Shown piece after piece: positions 7,394 through 16,385 of a DNA stretch of 26,017 nucleotides. Location of the stretch: positions 1 through 26,017 of the forward strand of contig CAZSTI010000012.1 in NCBI GenBank assembly GCA_964609995.1, in the 5' to 3' direction. This DNA comes from JAAYGD01 sp964609995 (GTDB lineage: Bacteria; Bacillota_I; Bacilli_A; RF39; UBA660). The notes under the pieces were generated by a model, which was given only the letters and a program-made list of their open reading frames with translations, made no database searches and was not told the DNA's origin. The position numbers and the translations under genes are program-made. The number at the start of each line of letters is the position of its first letter. The first letter of the stretch is position 1.

Positions 7394-8215
7394 TTATAAT
7401 CTATGTTTGTATTTAAATAGGACTGAAGGTCTATGACCTCCACCTTTTTTCATTTTATCTGTCTTTTCTACTTTGTTAGCAATTATTCTTCTAAATGCTG
7501 GATCCAATAATTTTTTACCTAAAATAATTTCATATACTTGTTGCAATTCTCCTAAAGTAAAATATTCTGGCATCATATTGAATACTATATCTGTATATTC
7601 TAATTTGTTTTTAAGTCTTGAAATCCCTGATGCAATAACTAAAGCATGATCAAATGCTAGTGAATTATTTTCTTCTATTACATATTTATATCTATCGGTA
7701 GTTTTTTCATATAATACTTTTTTTATTTTAATATCAATACTATCTACTCCATTGTTTAAATAAATATACATGTTATTCTTATTTTCTTTATATTCAATAT
7801 TAAACCATGAAGAATTTTCTGATAAATTATTCTCTAATATGTTTTTATCAATTAAAGCCATATATGCTGTACTAACAATTCTCATTCTTGGATCTCTATT
7901 AACATCACCAAATGTGTACAATTGTTCTAAATAAATATCTTTTAAATTTGTTTCATTATTTAATATTCTTTTGGGCGCATCTTCTAAATTTTCATCAATA
8001 TTAATAAATCCACCGGGTAAACACCATTTATCTTTAAATGGATAAGTATCTCTTTTTACTAAAAGAATACTAAAATATTTATCATTTAATTTTCTATAAT
8101 TTTCTTTTTCTCCACTAGATACACTAAATATTAATATATCAGTAGTCATAGATAATTTTTCAAATTCATTAGAATTGTAATGTTGTAAAAAATCTTCTTC
8201 GCTTTTATATTCCAT
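7394..8215 (-). CDS. nrtR: NrtR-type transcriptional regulator (degenerate Nudix plus winged helix)
   Basis: A 273-residue protein with an N-terminal Nudix fold (about 20-165) and a C-terminal winged helix (about 215-270) containing FTLGELQQVYEIILGKKLL, FRRII and a GGGHRPSVLF wing, the architecture of NrtR, the ADP-ribose-responsive repressor of NAD genes. The Nudix box starts at G69 with E75 and R83, but the REUxEExGU part reads R-I-L-N-N-E-T-N-L (83-91). It has lost two catalytic glutamates and the glycine, so it should bind ligand rather than hydrolyse it. It is encoded one base after the methyltransferase gene at the end of the operon it probably controls. Likely operators are at 16386-16410 and 16430-16450. 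Confidence 0.92.
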   Translation of the reverse strand: MEYKSEEDFLQHYNSNEFEKLSMTTDILIFSVSSGEKENYRKLNDKYFSILLVKRDTYPFKDKWCLPGGFINIDENLEDAPKRILNNETNLKDIYLEQLYTFGDVNRDPRMRIVSTAYMALIDKNILENNLSENSSWFNIEYKENKNNMYIYLNNGVDSIDIKIKKVLYEKTTDRYKYVIEENNSLAFDHALVIASGISRLKNKLEYTDIVFNMMPEYFTLGELQQVYEIILGKKLLDPAFRRIIANKVEKTDKMKKGGGHRPSVLFKYKHRL

Positions 8216-8216
8216 A

Positions 8217-10211
8217 TTAATTCCTTTCTATTACTATTATACAAGTACTGTTTGGTAATTTAGTAACATTCATATTTTCATCATAAAGAGTTATTTTATT
8301 AAGTAAATTTTCTTCATATCCACTTTGCAAAAAAGATTTTAATTCTATAATATTTGCATTCGGTAAATTTTGTATTATTAATTCTCTGTACTCGGATGGA
8401 GTTAAATAACCAAATTGCTCTTGAACCTCTAATGAATAAGAATTTTCTCCCCATGTATAAGTATACAAAAATTCCATAGCATCATTTACAAGCATTTTTA
8501 CTTTATAATCATCAATTTTTTCATAAGTAACACTTCTACCTTTAAAGTCCATACAATAATTATTTAATATGCTAATATCCTTTTTGTCTTTGAATTCTAT
8601 TATTCTAAATTTGTTTTCGGGTTCCGTTTTAATTCCATCTCTAATTATAATCCTTCCGCCTATTGACAATAGATTATAGGCCGACTTTAATACTTTTATT
8701 ACTGTTTCAATATTAAATTTTTTTTCATTATACTCAATATAAGAAAACATCTCATGAATAATAGAAGAAAATATAATTGTATCCATACTTTTTTCTTCAA
8801 AATAGTTTTCTAAATATAAAGCATCTCCTTTTATTATAGTCCAATTTTTGTTTTCTTTTTCTTTTTTCTTTTTTAATTCTTCGCATATATTTTCAGAGAT
8901 ATCTATGCCATATAAATTAATATTATTGTCATATTCTTCAATTAAATCCAATATGACACCTCCCCCGGGGCCTATATCTAAAACATTTTTACCAACAATA
9001 TAATCGATTAATATTTTTTTATTGTTTAGAGAAGAGTTCATTGTATTAATATATTCAATTTCATTATAAAATCTATCAAAATTGTCTCTTCTAAAACCAA
9101 ATAAATCATATAATAAATATACGGCTTTATTATATAGTGAGTTACTTGTATACGCAACTTCGCAAAACTCTATTAATTTTGATGCTTGAATAGAAAAAGT
9201 AAAATAAAATAAAATGGTGTTATTCTTTCTATTAACAACAAAAGAAATATGAGGATTCTTTTTTATGTTATTATTTATTATATCTTCAATTGATAATGAT
9301 TTCAAAAATGATTCAATAATTCTTTTTTTATAAATATTAATTGTCTTTTTTCCTTCATAATCAAAATATATTGATTTCATCATTAATTCAAAAGTAATGT
9401 GCTCATCTGAATCTTTTAAATTATTAGACAAAAATAATAAAATTTTTGTTCTTTCTAAAATATCAAATTCTATTAAAGCAGCAAGATAGTACCATAATTC
9501 AACTTTTTCAAATATCTTTTTTAATGATTGAAATACTTCTTCATTATTTAATATCAATAAATCACTTTTATTTGTAATTTTATTTATTGCAATAAATCTA
9601 TCTGTTAAATCAAGATCATCATTAAAATCACCATTTAATATTTTTTCTATTTTAATTGATATATTTTCTTTAATTGAATAAAATAATTTTTCAGAAACAG
9701 GTTTAATGATACATTCATTTAATACTTCCAATACTTCTTTTAATGTTTCCTTATCAATTAATTTGTTTTCTATTAATTTATATAATTCAAAGTTTTTATT
9801 TAAATTAACTTCTCCTCTAATATTTTGTCCAATTAACCCATGAGTAAAAATTAATACCCTTATCACTTCATCTATTACTTCATTCTCGAGAGTATATATT
9901 TGAGAAGACCCTATGTTATGTACATATAAATCAAATCCCAATTTTTTCCATTTTCTTCTATCTTCTTTTGATCCAACTTTTGAAACTTCCATCCATTTCA
10001 AAGTTTCTGAAACATAATAATATATTGTATTATTTGGTTTTATAGATTCTAATACTTTAAAACAATTTAAAACATATTTATAAATTAAATCATTAGACAA
10101 TTCCTTTAATGACTTTATCCTTTCAAAATTATAATTTGTTTCTTTTGTGTTAACCAAATAATTAATCCAATTAATATCTTTTTTATTTAATAAATCTTCC
10201 AAATCTTTCAT
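8217..10211 (-). CDS. Large class I SAM-dependent methyltransferase with an unrecognised N-terminal region
   Basis: A 664-residue protein. A class I methyltransferase fold begins with motif I NVLDIGPGGG (about residues 409-418). It continues with motif II-like LYGIDIS, the KGDAL acidic segment, a strand with SSIIHEMFS and a post-I GGRIIIRDG strand. The first 400 residues are mostly helical and match nothing I can name; two stretches look conserved: GFDLYVHNIGSSQIY and FTHGLIGQNIRGEV. The C-terminal 120 residues are also unassigned. The ATG at 10211 is preferred over an in-frame TTG at 10226 because GGGAGATAAG lies just before it. It sits 4 bp after pncC and one base before nrtR, so co-expression with NAD salvage is nearly certain. 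The substrate is unknown. Confidence 0.85.
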   Translation of the reverse strand: MKDLEDLLNKKDINWINYLVNTKETNYNFERIKSLKELSNDLIYKYVLNCFKVLESIKPNNTIYYYVSETLKWMEVSKVGSKEDRRKWKKLGFDLYVHNIGSSQIYTLENEVIDEVIRVLIFTHGLIGQNIRGEVNLNKNFELYKLIENKLIDKETLKEVLEVLNECIIKPVSEKLFYSIKENISIKIEKILNGDFNDDLDLTDRFIAINKITNKSDLLILNNEEVFQSLKKIFEKVELWYYLAALIEFDILERTKILLFLSNNLKDSDEHITFELMMKSIYFDYEGKKTINIYKKRIIESFLKSLSIEDIINNNIKKNPHISFVVNRKNNTILFYFTFSIQASKLIEFCEVAYTSNSLYNKAVYLLYDLFGFRRDNFDRFYNEIEYINTMNSSLNNKKILIDYIVGKNVLDIGPGGGVILDLIEEYDNNINLYGIDISENICEELKKKKEKENKNWTIIKGDALYLENYFEEKSMDTIIFSSIIHEMFSYIEYNEKKFNIETVIKVLKSAYNLLSIGGRIIIRDGIKTEPENKFRIIEFKDKKDISILNNYCMDFKGRSVTYEKIDDYKVKMLVNDAMEFLYTYTWGENSYSLEVQEQFGYLTPSEYRELIIQNLPNANIIELKSFLQSGYEENLLNKITLYDENMNVTKLPNSTCIIVIERN

Positions 10212-10215
10212 TAAC

Positions 10216-10689
10216 TTATCTCCCAACTATTTCTTCTTCAAACATATCTATTAAATTAGTAAATATAAATTCCTTGTTATTAATTCTTTCTTTATACATG
10301 GTTATTAATGATTTACTATAATACCTATCTTCATTTTTATCATATATACTTACAAATATTTCATTATTATTTCCAAACAAATTATTATTATCTTCTCTGT
10401 TTAATTTTCCTGTTATTCCTATTCCATAATCCGAATTTGTATATAGCGAAATTGCCTTTGCCATTTCTTTTGAAGCTTCAACACTATAAACTGAATACTT
10501 ATCTATTATGTCTTTAGATACTCCTAATTTGATCTTATATTCATTAGAATAAGTAACAGCTCCAAAATTAAATACGTTACTAGAACCTTCAATATTTGTA
10601 ATTGAATTAGCTACAAAACCCCCAGTACATGATTCCATAGTAGATATAGTTAAATTGTTTTTCTTTAAATACTCAAATACTTTATTCAT
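10216..10689 (-). CDS. pncC: Nicotinamide-nucleotide amidase (CinA C-terminal domain family)
   Basis: A 157-residue stand-alone CinA C-terminal domain. PncC deamidates NMN to nicotinate mononucleotide, returning it to the NadD/NadE route. The motif ESCTGG (19-24, nucleophile Ser20) and GAVTYSNEYK (43-52, with Tyr47 and Lys52) match the family's catalytic region. A GIGITG segment follows. The family's usual length is about 160, so nothing is missing. It begins 7 bases after the nadR-like gene. The operon context makes NMN deamidation the best assignment rather than a competence role. Confidence 0.92.
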   Translation of the reverse strand: MNKVFEYLKKNNLTISTMESCTGGFVANSITNIEGSSNVFNFGAVTYSNEYKIKLGVSKDIIDKYSVYSVEASKEMAKAISLYTNSDYGIGITGKLNREDNNNLFGNNNEIFVSIYDKNEDRYYSKSLITMYKERINNKEFIFTNLIDMFEEEIVGR

Positions 10690-10696
10690 TAAACTC

Positions 10697-11746
10697 CTAC
10701 TTCCAAATATTATCTATATTAAACTTTTCCTTAATTATTCTTATTGATTCATTATATCTATCAAGATAATTACCTTTTAAACTAATAAATTTAATATTAT
10801 TTTTCTTTAATAGCTTTTTTATTTGATTACTATACTTAACTCTATTATTTTTTATTTCTTCGTTTCTAGTACCATCTTGAATAAATTCTACGGTTGGTTC
10901 TAAAAACAAAACCAAATCATAATTATTAATTAATGAAATAGAAGTTGCTAAATTTTCGCATTCTTGAATCTCGTTTTTATCTTTTAATAATAATTTTGAA
11001 TAAAATAGAGTTGTAATTGCGTCTGTATCTACAAATAACAGTTTATTACTATGATTTAATAAATCTATTTCCAATACTTTTTGCTTTAATAGTATCTCTA
11101 TTAAATCTTCTTTTATAATGAATTCTTCCCCTCCAGCTATACCACAAATATCTCTTCCTACTTCTTTTACAAAATTTGTGTTATATGCAATAGCTAAATT
11201 TTCTACTAATGTTGTTTTTCCAGTGCTTTCTCCTCCAACTACCAATACTTTTTTTACATAGTGTGGTTTGCAAATTGGAGATATATATTCCCAGTTTTTA
11301 TATATATCATCCCTTAGTTCGGTTGAGCTAATTGGTACTTCTCTTCTTTCAAAATATATTATGTCACTACTATCTCCATATAAACTTTCAAATCTATTTG
11401 ATCCACGATAATCAGATCCACAAAATACTACATCAATTTTTTTGCCAATCATTTTTTTTATATCTTTCGCACCTTTTTCCCAATAATAATCATTATTATA
11501 TTCTTCTTTACTTTTTGCTTTATCTTCTATTAATTTAATTATAACATTATTTAAGTGCTTACAACTATTAAGCATCCATCTATATCTTAATTCTTTTGAT
11601 GTGGAATCTCTTTCCTTACACCAACTTATAACGACATAAAGTGTCTTACACATCGATGAAGCTTTAATTATCGTGTAAATATGTCCAATATGTAAAGGGT
11701 CAAATGATCCTCCATACATTCCTGTTTCATATGTTTGATTTTTCAT
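10697..11746 (-). CDS. nadR: NadR-like bifunctional NMN adenylyltransferase / ribosylnicotinamide kinase
   Basis: A 349-residue two-domain enzyme. Residues 8-150 form an NMN adenylyltransferase-type nucleotidyltransferase with GSFDPLHIGH (13-22) and ISSTELR (139-145). Residues 166-345 form the ribosylnicotinamide kinase P-loop domain with Walker A GGESTGKTT (171-179). Together they turn imported nicotinamide riboside into NMN and then NAD. The N-terminal helix-turn-helix of enterobacterial NadR is absent, so regulation is left to NrtR. The start at 11746 (MKNQT) is chosen over the upstream in-frame ATG at 11782 because TTGGAG lies 8-9 nt before it; it overlaps pnuC by 20 bases. Adjacent pnuC supplies the substrate. 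Confidence 0.93.
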   Translation of the reverse strand: MKNQTYETGMYGGSFDPLHIGHIYTIIKASSMCKTLYVVISWCKERDSTSKELRYRWMLNSCKHLNNVIIKLIEDKAKSKEEYNNDYYWEKGAKDIKKMIGKKIDVVFCGSDYRGSNRFESLYGDSSDIIYFERREVPISSTELRDDIYKNWEYISPICKPHYVKKVLVVGGESTGKTTLVENLAIAYNTNFVKEVGRDICGIAGGEEFIIKEDLIEILLKQKVLEIDLLNHSNKLLFVDTDAITTLFYSKLLLKDKNEIQECENLATSISLINNYDLVLFLEPTVEFIQDGTRNEEIKNNRVKYSNQIKKLLKKNNIKFISLKGNYLDRYNESIRIIKEKFNIDNIWK

Positions 11747-12407
11747 ATAATTTACTCCAATTAAAATACCCATAGAAAGCATTTATCAAATATACCGACC
11801 ACATAGTAACCATTATATAGTCTTTTACCAGCAGCCACATAATAACAGTAATAATGTCTATTATTATCCACAATAACCATTGTTCTCTATACCTTGCTAA
11901 CATTAATACATTTGCGAAAATTGATATAAGCGTGGAAGAACTATCTAATAATGTATTATTACCTCCTAAATAGTCTAATAATACTTTGAAAATATATATA
12001 CCTATAAAACACGATATCAACAAATATACTGTTTGCTTAATAGTCATCTTTTTACTTTTTACAGTATTAGTGTTTTTGTTTATATGTTTATTCCATAAGT
12101 AATATCCAATAAACTGTGATGGCAAATAATAAAAAGCATTTAGCATTACTTCACCATAATATTTATTAATATATGCAATTATTACATAACCAACGATATT
12201 AAATAATCCCCATATATATTGACTTTTTTTGCCCTTAGCACAAAGAACAACGCAAATTATTCCAGATATTGCGGAAATTGAATTGATTAATAAATAGCTT
12301 ATCGAGTTATCTTTATCAGTAATTGCAAAATATAATGTTAATATTATTACAATAGATATCATAAACCATTCAAATATGGTATTTTTTTTTATTTCATTAA
12401 TTATCAT
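11727..12407 (-). CDS. pnuC: Nicotinamide riboside transporter PnuC
   Basis: A 226-residue polytopic membrane protein with about seven hydrophobic segments. Family motifs are visible: WGLFNIVGY in the middle and EQWLLWIIIDIITVIMWL near the C-terminus, where the Trp/Asp pattern of PnuC substrate binding is expected. PnuC carries out facilitated diffusion of nicotinamide riboside, which is trapped inside by kinase action, here the neighbouring NadR-like enzyme. It overlaps nadD by 4 bases (ATGA type) and overlaps the nadR-like gene at the other end, a sign of translational coupling. Confidence 0.93.
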   Translation of the reverse strand: MIINEIKKNTIFEWFMISIVIILTLYFAITDKDNSISYLLINSISAISGIICVVLCAKGKKSQYIWGLFNIVGYVIIAYINKYYGEVMLNAFYYLPSQFIGYYLWNKHINKNTNTVKSKKMTIKQTVYLLISCFIGIYIFKVLLDYLGGNNTLLDSSSTLISIFANVLMLARYREQWLLWIIIDIITVIMWLLVKDYIMVTMWSVYLINAFYGYFNWSKLYEKSNI

Positions 12408-12976
12408 TTTTCATCCTTTAAGTATAAATTATTGTTTATTATATATTTTATTATATCATTATCCAAGAAATTTATTATTTCTTTATTATGGTTATAGATT
12501 AAACTTCTAATATTAGTAGAAGAAATATTTATTGGTTTAAAATCCTCTATAAATATAAACGAGTTTTTATTTATATACGTATTTATATATTCAAAAGGGT
12601 TCTTTATTTCTCTTTTAATAACTATTACTTTATTTAATAATATCTCTTCAACATTCTTCCATTTATCAAAATTAATTAAATTATCATCTCCAATTATTAA
12701 ATACAAGTTATCGTATTCTTTTTTTAATTCATTTAGAATTTGATAGGTATATTTATAATAATTTAACTTTGTATCTATTAAAATCTTATCATTCTCATAA
12801 TACTTTAGCATATTAATTCTATGTTTAATATCTATTAAATTATTTTTATCCCAATATGAATCGGTAGGAATAATTATAATTTTATCCAATATTTTATTAT
12901 CTAATAAATAATTCACAATAGATATATGGCCTTTATGAACTGGATTAAAACTTCCTACATAAACTCCTACTTTCAT
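12404..12976 (-). CDS. nadD: Nicotinate-nucleotide adenylyltransferase
   Basis: A 190-residue nucleotidyltransferase that joins NaMN and ATP to give NaAD. It carries GSFNPVHKGH (8-17), the TxxH/GxFxPxHxGH ATP-binding motif, YLIIGDDNL (92-100) and ISSTNIR (151-157), the characteristic C-terminal motif of NadD/NMNAT enzymes. Length is normal for NadD. It begins 1 base after nadE and overlaps pnuC by 4. Together with the separate NMNAT domain in the nadR-like protein, the operon has two adenylyltransferases, one for each branch. Confidence 0.94.
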   Translation of the reverse strand: MKVGVYVGSFNPVHKGHISIVNYLLDNKILDKIIIIPTDSYWDKNNLIDIKHRINMLKYYENDKILIDTKLNYYKYTYQILNELKKEYDNLYLIIGDDNLINFDKWKNVEEILLNKVIVIKREIKNPFEYINTYINKNSFIFIEDFKPINISSTNIRSLIYNHNKEIINFLDNDIIKYIINNNLYLKDEK

Positions 12977-12977
12977 A

Positions 12978-13733
12978 TTATCTCCTATATGTTGGTATAT
13001 TAAATTTATGCTGATTATTATCGTGCATCTTTTTTATTTTGCTTCCAACTTCTTCATTTACCAAATTCGGATCAGTCATATAATTAGCAATATCTTTATA
13101 ACTAACCCCTAATTTATCTTCATCTGATAAAGTTGATAACCCATCAGCAGGTTTTTTATATAAAACAACTTCCGGAACGTTTAAAACTTCACCAATTTTT
13201 ATTACTTCATCAACAGTAAAATCTGCGATTAATGATATATCATGAACCGAATCTCCTCCTTTAGTGAAATATCCTACGAACAATTCACTTTTATTTGATG
13301 TCCCCGCTACTAAATATGTCTTATTATTAAGATTAGAAAATAGTGCGGCCATATAATATAATGTAGACATTCTAAGTCTTGGTTTTAAATTAATATCACT
13401 ATTTTTAGTTTGTTTTTCATCAAAAGATCCCATATTAATTATTTCTTTTTTAAAAGAATCAAATATATTAGTTAAATCAAAATTATATAGCTTAAACCCA
13501 TAATAATCACTTACTAATTTAGCATCATTTCTATCTTCTTCTTTTGAATGACAAGGTAAAGTAAATCCTATTATATTTTCTTTACCTAAAGCTTCTACTA
13601 ACAATGCTGCAACCACTCCAGAATCTTTTCCTCCACTTATACCTATTACTGCTCCTCCTAAACTGTGTTTATTATAATAGTCCTTAATAAATTTCACTAT
13701 ATTATCTTTTTCCTTAATAGCATCAAATTTCAT
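12978..13733 (-). CDS. nadE: NAD synthase (ammonia-dependent type)
   Basis: A 251-residue NAD synthase that amidates NaAD to NAD with ATP. The PP-loop SGGKDS (33-38) is intact. Further family blocks include VAGTSNKSE with GYFTKGGD (the adenylate-binding region) and LYKKPADGLS. There is no glutaminase domain, so it uses free ammonia, like the short Bacilli enzymes. It overlaps the Nudix gene by 4 bases, and the nadD start lies immediately after its end. Confidence 0.97.
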   Translation of the reverse strand: MKFDAIKEKDNIVKFIKDYYNKHSLGGAVIGISGGKDSGVVAALLVEALGKENIIGFTLPCHSKEEDRNDAKLVSDYYGFKLYNFDLTNIFDSFKKEIINMGSFDEKQTKNSDINLKPRLRMSTLYYMAALFSNLNNKTYLVAGTSNKSELFVGYFTKGGDSVHDISLIADFTVDEVIKIGEVLNVPEVVLYKKPADGLSTLSDEDKLGVSYKDIANYMTDPNLVNEEVGSKIKKMHDNNQHKFNIPTYRR

Positions 13734-14326
13734 CTTAAACTCCTTTCAATTAACTCCTTGGTTTTATGTAATGCTAACTTTGAATTAGCACCCGTTATAT
13801 ATCCAGTTTCTTCTAATTCGAATACTTCTTCTAAATTTAATAATATTGGGAATGTAATTTCATCATTATCCAAATTTTGATTTTCTCTCTTAACACAATC
13901 TCTAGCTAGAAATATATGATTATAAGCACTACTACATCCTTCATCTTGATAATAAGAATCTATTTCAATCCAATCATTTGAAACATAACCAGTCTCTTCT
14001 ATTAATTCTCTTTTTGCTGATTCTATAGGTACTTCGTCTTTTTCAATATATCCTGCTGGGAAATTAATAGCAACCGTTTCTTTAGTAAATACTCTTGGTT
14101 CTATAACCATTAATATTTCTTTTTCTATAGTAAGGGGAACTATTATTGAAGCGCTTCCATCATTATTTCCTTTTATTAATTTTTCTCTGTTTATTATTAA
14201 TCCATTTTTTAAAGTTATTAAATACGATTCGCTTTGTAAAAATGTATTATTACTTTGTATTGATCTATTAATGCTTTTATAATCTTCATAATGTTTTTTT
14301 ATTAAATCCATTTTTTCTTTTCTCAT
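13730..14326 (-). CDS. Nudix hydrolase, ADP-ribose pyrophosphatase-like
   Basis: A 198-residue Nudix protein with an intact box: G92-x5-E98-x7-R106-E-L-I-E-E-T-G-Y (to 114), preceded by the INFPAGYIE segment of the NudF/ADP-ribose pyrophosphatase group. The likely reaction is ADP-ribose to AMP and ribose 5-phosphate, which recycles NAD breakdown products and would also remove the presumed NrtR ligand. The start shares a base with the pncB stop (TAATG), with AAGGAATT upstream. It contrasts with the degenerate box of NrtR in the same operon. The exact substrate is inferred from context. Confidence 0.9.
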   Translation of the reverse strand: MRKEKMDLIKKHYEDYKSINRSIQSNNTFLQSESYLITLKNGLIINREKLIKGNNDGSASIIVPLTIEKEILMVIEPRVFTKETVAINFPAGYIEKDEVPIESAKRELIEETGYVSNDWIEIDSYYQDEGCSSAYNHIFLARDCVKRENQNLDNDEITFPILLNLEEVFELEETGYITGANSKLALHKTKELIERSLR

Positions 14327-15768
14327 TATTTTAATTCCTTTGTTTTAATTTTAACACTATCATGTATCATTTGTTTTTTTAATTCGAGTAATTTTTTTGA
14401 TAAGTCAACATAATATTCATGAGGGTTATTATTCCTTTTAATCTCCGGATAAATGGTTTTAAATTCTTCAATACAATAATTTCTTCTTTCATGAATATTG
14501 GGTAATTCATAAACCTGTTTACCATTTTTATATATTGGAACCAACATATCTCTTACAATAAAATTAGTTATAGTTTTTTTCTTCCATTCATCCAAAGGAT
14601 TTATTAAAGTATATACATCCTTTGGTTTTTCTTCGTTACTCAATGTAACCAAATCTCCAATCGCATAGCCACTTTCTTTATCATAAAATCTATAAAGCTT
14701 TTTATAACCTGGAGTAATTGTTTTAATTGAATCATCACTTAATTTAATTTTAGGAATTATATTATCATTTTTTTCTATTGCAATAAGTTTATATACTCCA
14801 CCAAGCCTATCATTAGCCGCTGATATATTATCTCCCACTCCTAATGAATCAAATATTGCTCCCTCATCAATTAATGCTTTAATTTTATCTTCGTTTAAAC
14901 TATTTGATAACGTGATTTTCGTATCACTTAATCCGGCATTATCAAGAATTTTTCTTGCTTCTTTTGATAAATATGCTAAATCACCACTATCTATTCTAAT
15001 GCCTTTTAATCTGTACCCATTTGGTTCTAAATATTCCTTTGCAATTCTTATTGCATTTGGAATTCCAACATTTAAAGTATCATACGTATCTACCAATAGA
15101 ATACAATCATTTGGATTATACTTTGCGTATTTCATAAATGCTTCATATTCACTATCTGATTCACATACCATACTATGAGCCATAGTACCCATTACAGGCA
15201 CACCATATATCATTCCACTCTCAACATTGCTTGTTCCAATACAACCAGCGACATATGCATACTTACTGGCTTCAACAGCACCAGAAATAGATCTTCCTCT
15301 TCTTGCACCAAATTCTATAATAGATTTTCCATTAGCTGCTTCAACTATTCTTTTTGCGGCAGTAGTTACCAATGTGCCATGATTGAAATTAGTAAGCAAA
15401 GCTGTTTCAATATATTTTGCTTCTATAGCATTAGCTCTAACTGTTAAAATTGGTTCATTTGGAAATATTGGGGTTCCATCGGGTACGGAATATAAATCAC
15501 CACTAAATTTTAAATTTTTTAAATATGTTAAATATTTCTCACTAAATTTATTAAAAGTTCTTAAATAATCAATATGTTTGTCTGTAATATTAAAATTATT
15601 AATAAAGTCTATTATATTATCTAATCCTCCAGATATGGCATATCCTCCATTTAATACATTAGATCTAAAGAATATGTCAAAGTATTCTTTCTTCTCGGTT
15701 TCTCCAGATTCAAAATTTGTATGGCCCATTACTATTTCATAATAATCAGTAAATAGTGAATTATTCAT
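14326..15768 (-). CDS. pncB: Nicotinate phosphoribosyltransferase
   Basis: A 480-residue NAPRTase that makes NaMN from nicotinate and PRPP, with optional ATP hydrolysis. It shows TDYYEIVMGH near the N-terminus, EFGARRGRS, GTSNVESGMIYGVPVMGTMAHSMV (the TMAHS His is the phosphorylated residue in the family) and KGIRIDSGDLAYLS. Length fits the longer Bacillota form. The start at 15768 (MNNSL) is preferred over the in-frame ATG at 15780, because the ideal ribosome binding site GGAGGT falls right before it and inside the longer frame. It overlaps the end of pncA by 8 bases. Confidence 0.96.
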   Translation of the reverse strand: MNNSLFTDYYEIVMGHTNFESGETEKKEYFDIFFRSNVLNGGYAISGGLDNIIDFINNFNITDKHIDYLRTFNKFSEKYLTYLKNLKFSGDLYSVPDGTPIFPNEPILTVRANAIEAKYIETALLTNFNHGTLVTTAAKRIVEAANGKSIIEFGARRGRSISGAVEASKYAYVAGCIGTSNVESGMIYGVPVMGTMAHSMVCESDSEYEAFMKYAKYNPNDCILLVDTYDTLNVGIPNAIRIAKEYLEPNGYRLKGIRIDSGDLAYLSKEARKILDNAGLSDTKITLSNSLNEDKIKALIDEGAIFDSLGVGDNISAANDRLGGVYKLIAIEKNDNIIPKIKLSDDSIKTITPGYKKLYRFYDKESGYAIGDLVTLSNEEKPKDVYTLINPLDEWKKKTITNFIVRDMLVPIYKNGKQVYELPNIHERRNYCIEEFKTIYPEIKRNNNPHEYYVDLSKKLLELKKQMIHDSVKIKTKELK

Positions 15769-16354
15769 TATTACCTCCATATCTCTTGACTAGTTTTATT
15801 CCTGATTGTTCCATTAGTTTAAATGCCATATTATTATATTCTTCTCTATTATGAGTTTCTGAATTATATGTCTCTACTGCATTCATCGGCAATATAATAT
15901 TTACTCTTCTATCAATTTGATCAAAATAATTTTGAAGAGGTATTGCTAGATTCATAACACATATATCAGTACAACACCCAGTTATTATAATTTCTTTTAA
16001 AGCTTTCATTTTATCAATATCATTTATAAAGTTATTAGCATACATAGTACTTGTAGAATTTTTACTATAAGATAAATTATTATTTTCATAAGGTAATAGT
16101 TCTTCAACTAATTCCGATTCTTTTGTACCTTTAAGACAGTGTTCGGGATATCGATCAAATTCCTTACAACCTTCATTATGACAATCTTTAATAAATGCAA
16201 GTCCTTCTCCTTCATTTAGTATTTTTCCAATCAATCTTAATTGTTCAGGAATAATAGATTCTATTTGTCTATCAGACATAACCCCTTCTTTTACAAATCC
16301 GTTAACCATATCGACTACAATAAGTAACTTTTTTAATTCTTCTAATTTTTTCAT
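15761..16354 (-). CDS. pncA: Nicotinamidase
   Basis: A 197-residue isochorismatase-fold amidase that converts nicotinamide to nicotinate. Asp15 (LLIVVDMVNGF), a Lys near 98 (SYSKNSTS) and Cys128 (TGCCTDICV) fit the Asp-Lys-Cys catalytic triad. The segment KDCHNEGCKEF...PEHC (57-73) supplies metal-ligand positions. It is the first gene of the NAD operon, with ribosome binding site AAGGAGGT and a consensus promoter overlapped by an inverted-repeat operator. Confidence 0.95.
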   Translation of the reverse strand: MKKLEELKKLLIVVDMVNGFVKEGVMSDRQIESIIPEQLRLIGKILNEGEGLAFIKDCHNEGCKEFDRYPEHCLKGTKESELVEELLPYENNNLSYSKNSTSTMYANNFINDIDKMKALKEIIITGCCTDICVMNLAIPLQNYFDQIDRRVNIILPMNAVETYNSETHNREEYNNMAFKLMEQSGIKLVKRYGGNNE

Positions 16355-16385
16355 ATTTACCTCCTTTTTAGATAGAATTTCTTCT

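Noticed and set aside
10226..10689. pncC as a competence-damage CinA gene
   Set aside because: Only the C-terminal amidase domain is present, and it is embedded between NAD salvage genes, so NMN amidase is the better reading.
12329..12343. A 15-base exact match to part of the candidate NrtR operator (AATATAATGTTAATA) inside pnuC
   Set aside because: It lies within a membrane-segment coding region, lacks the outer arms of the repeat and is expected by chance in such AT-rich DNA. I cannot tell it from coincidence.
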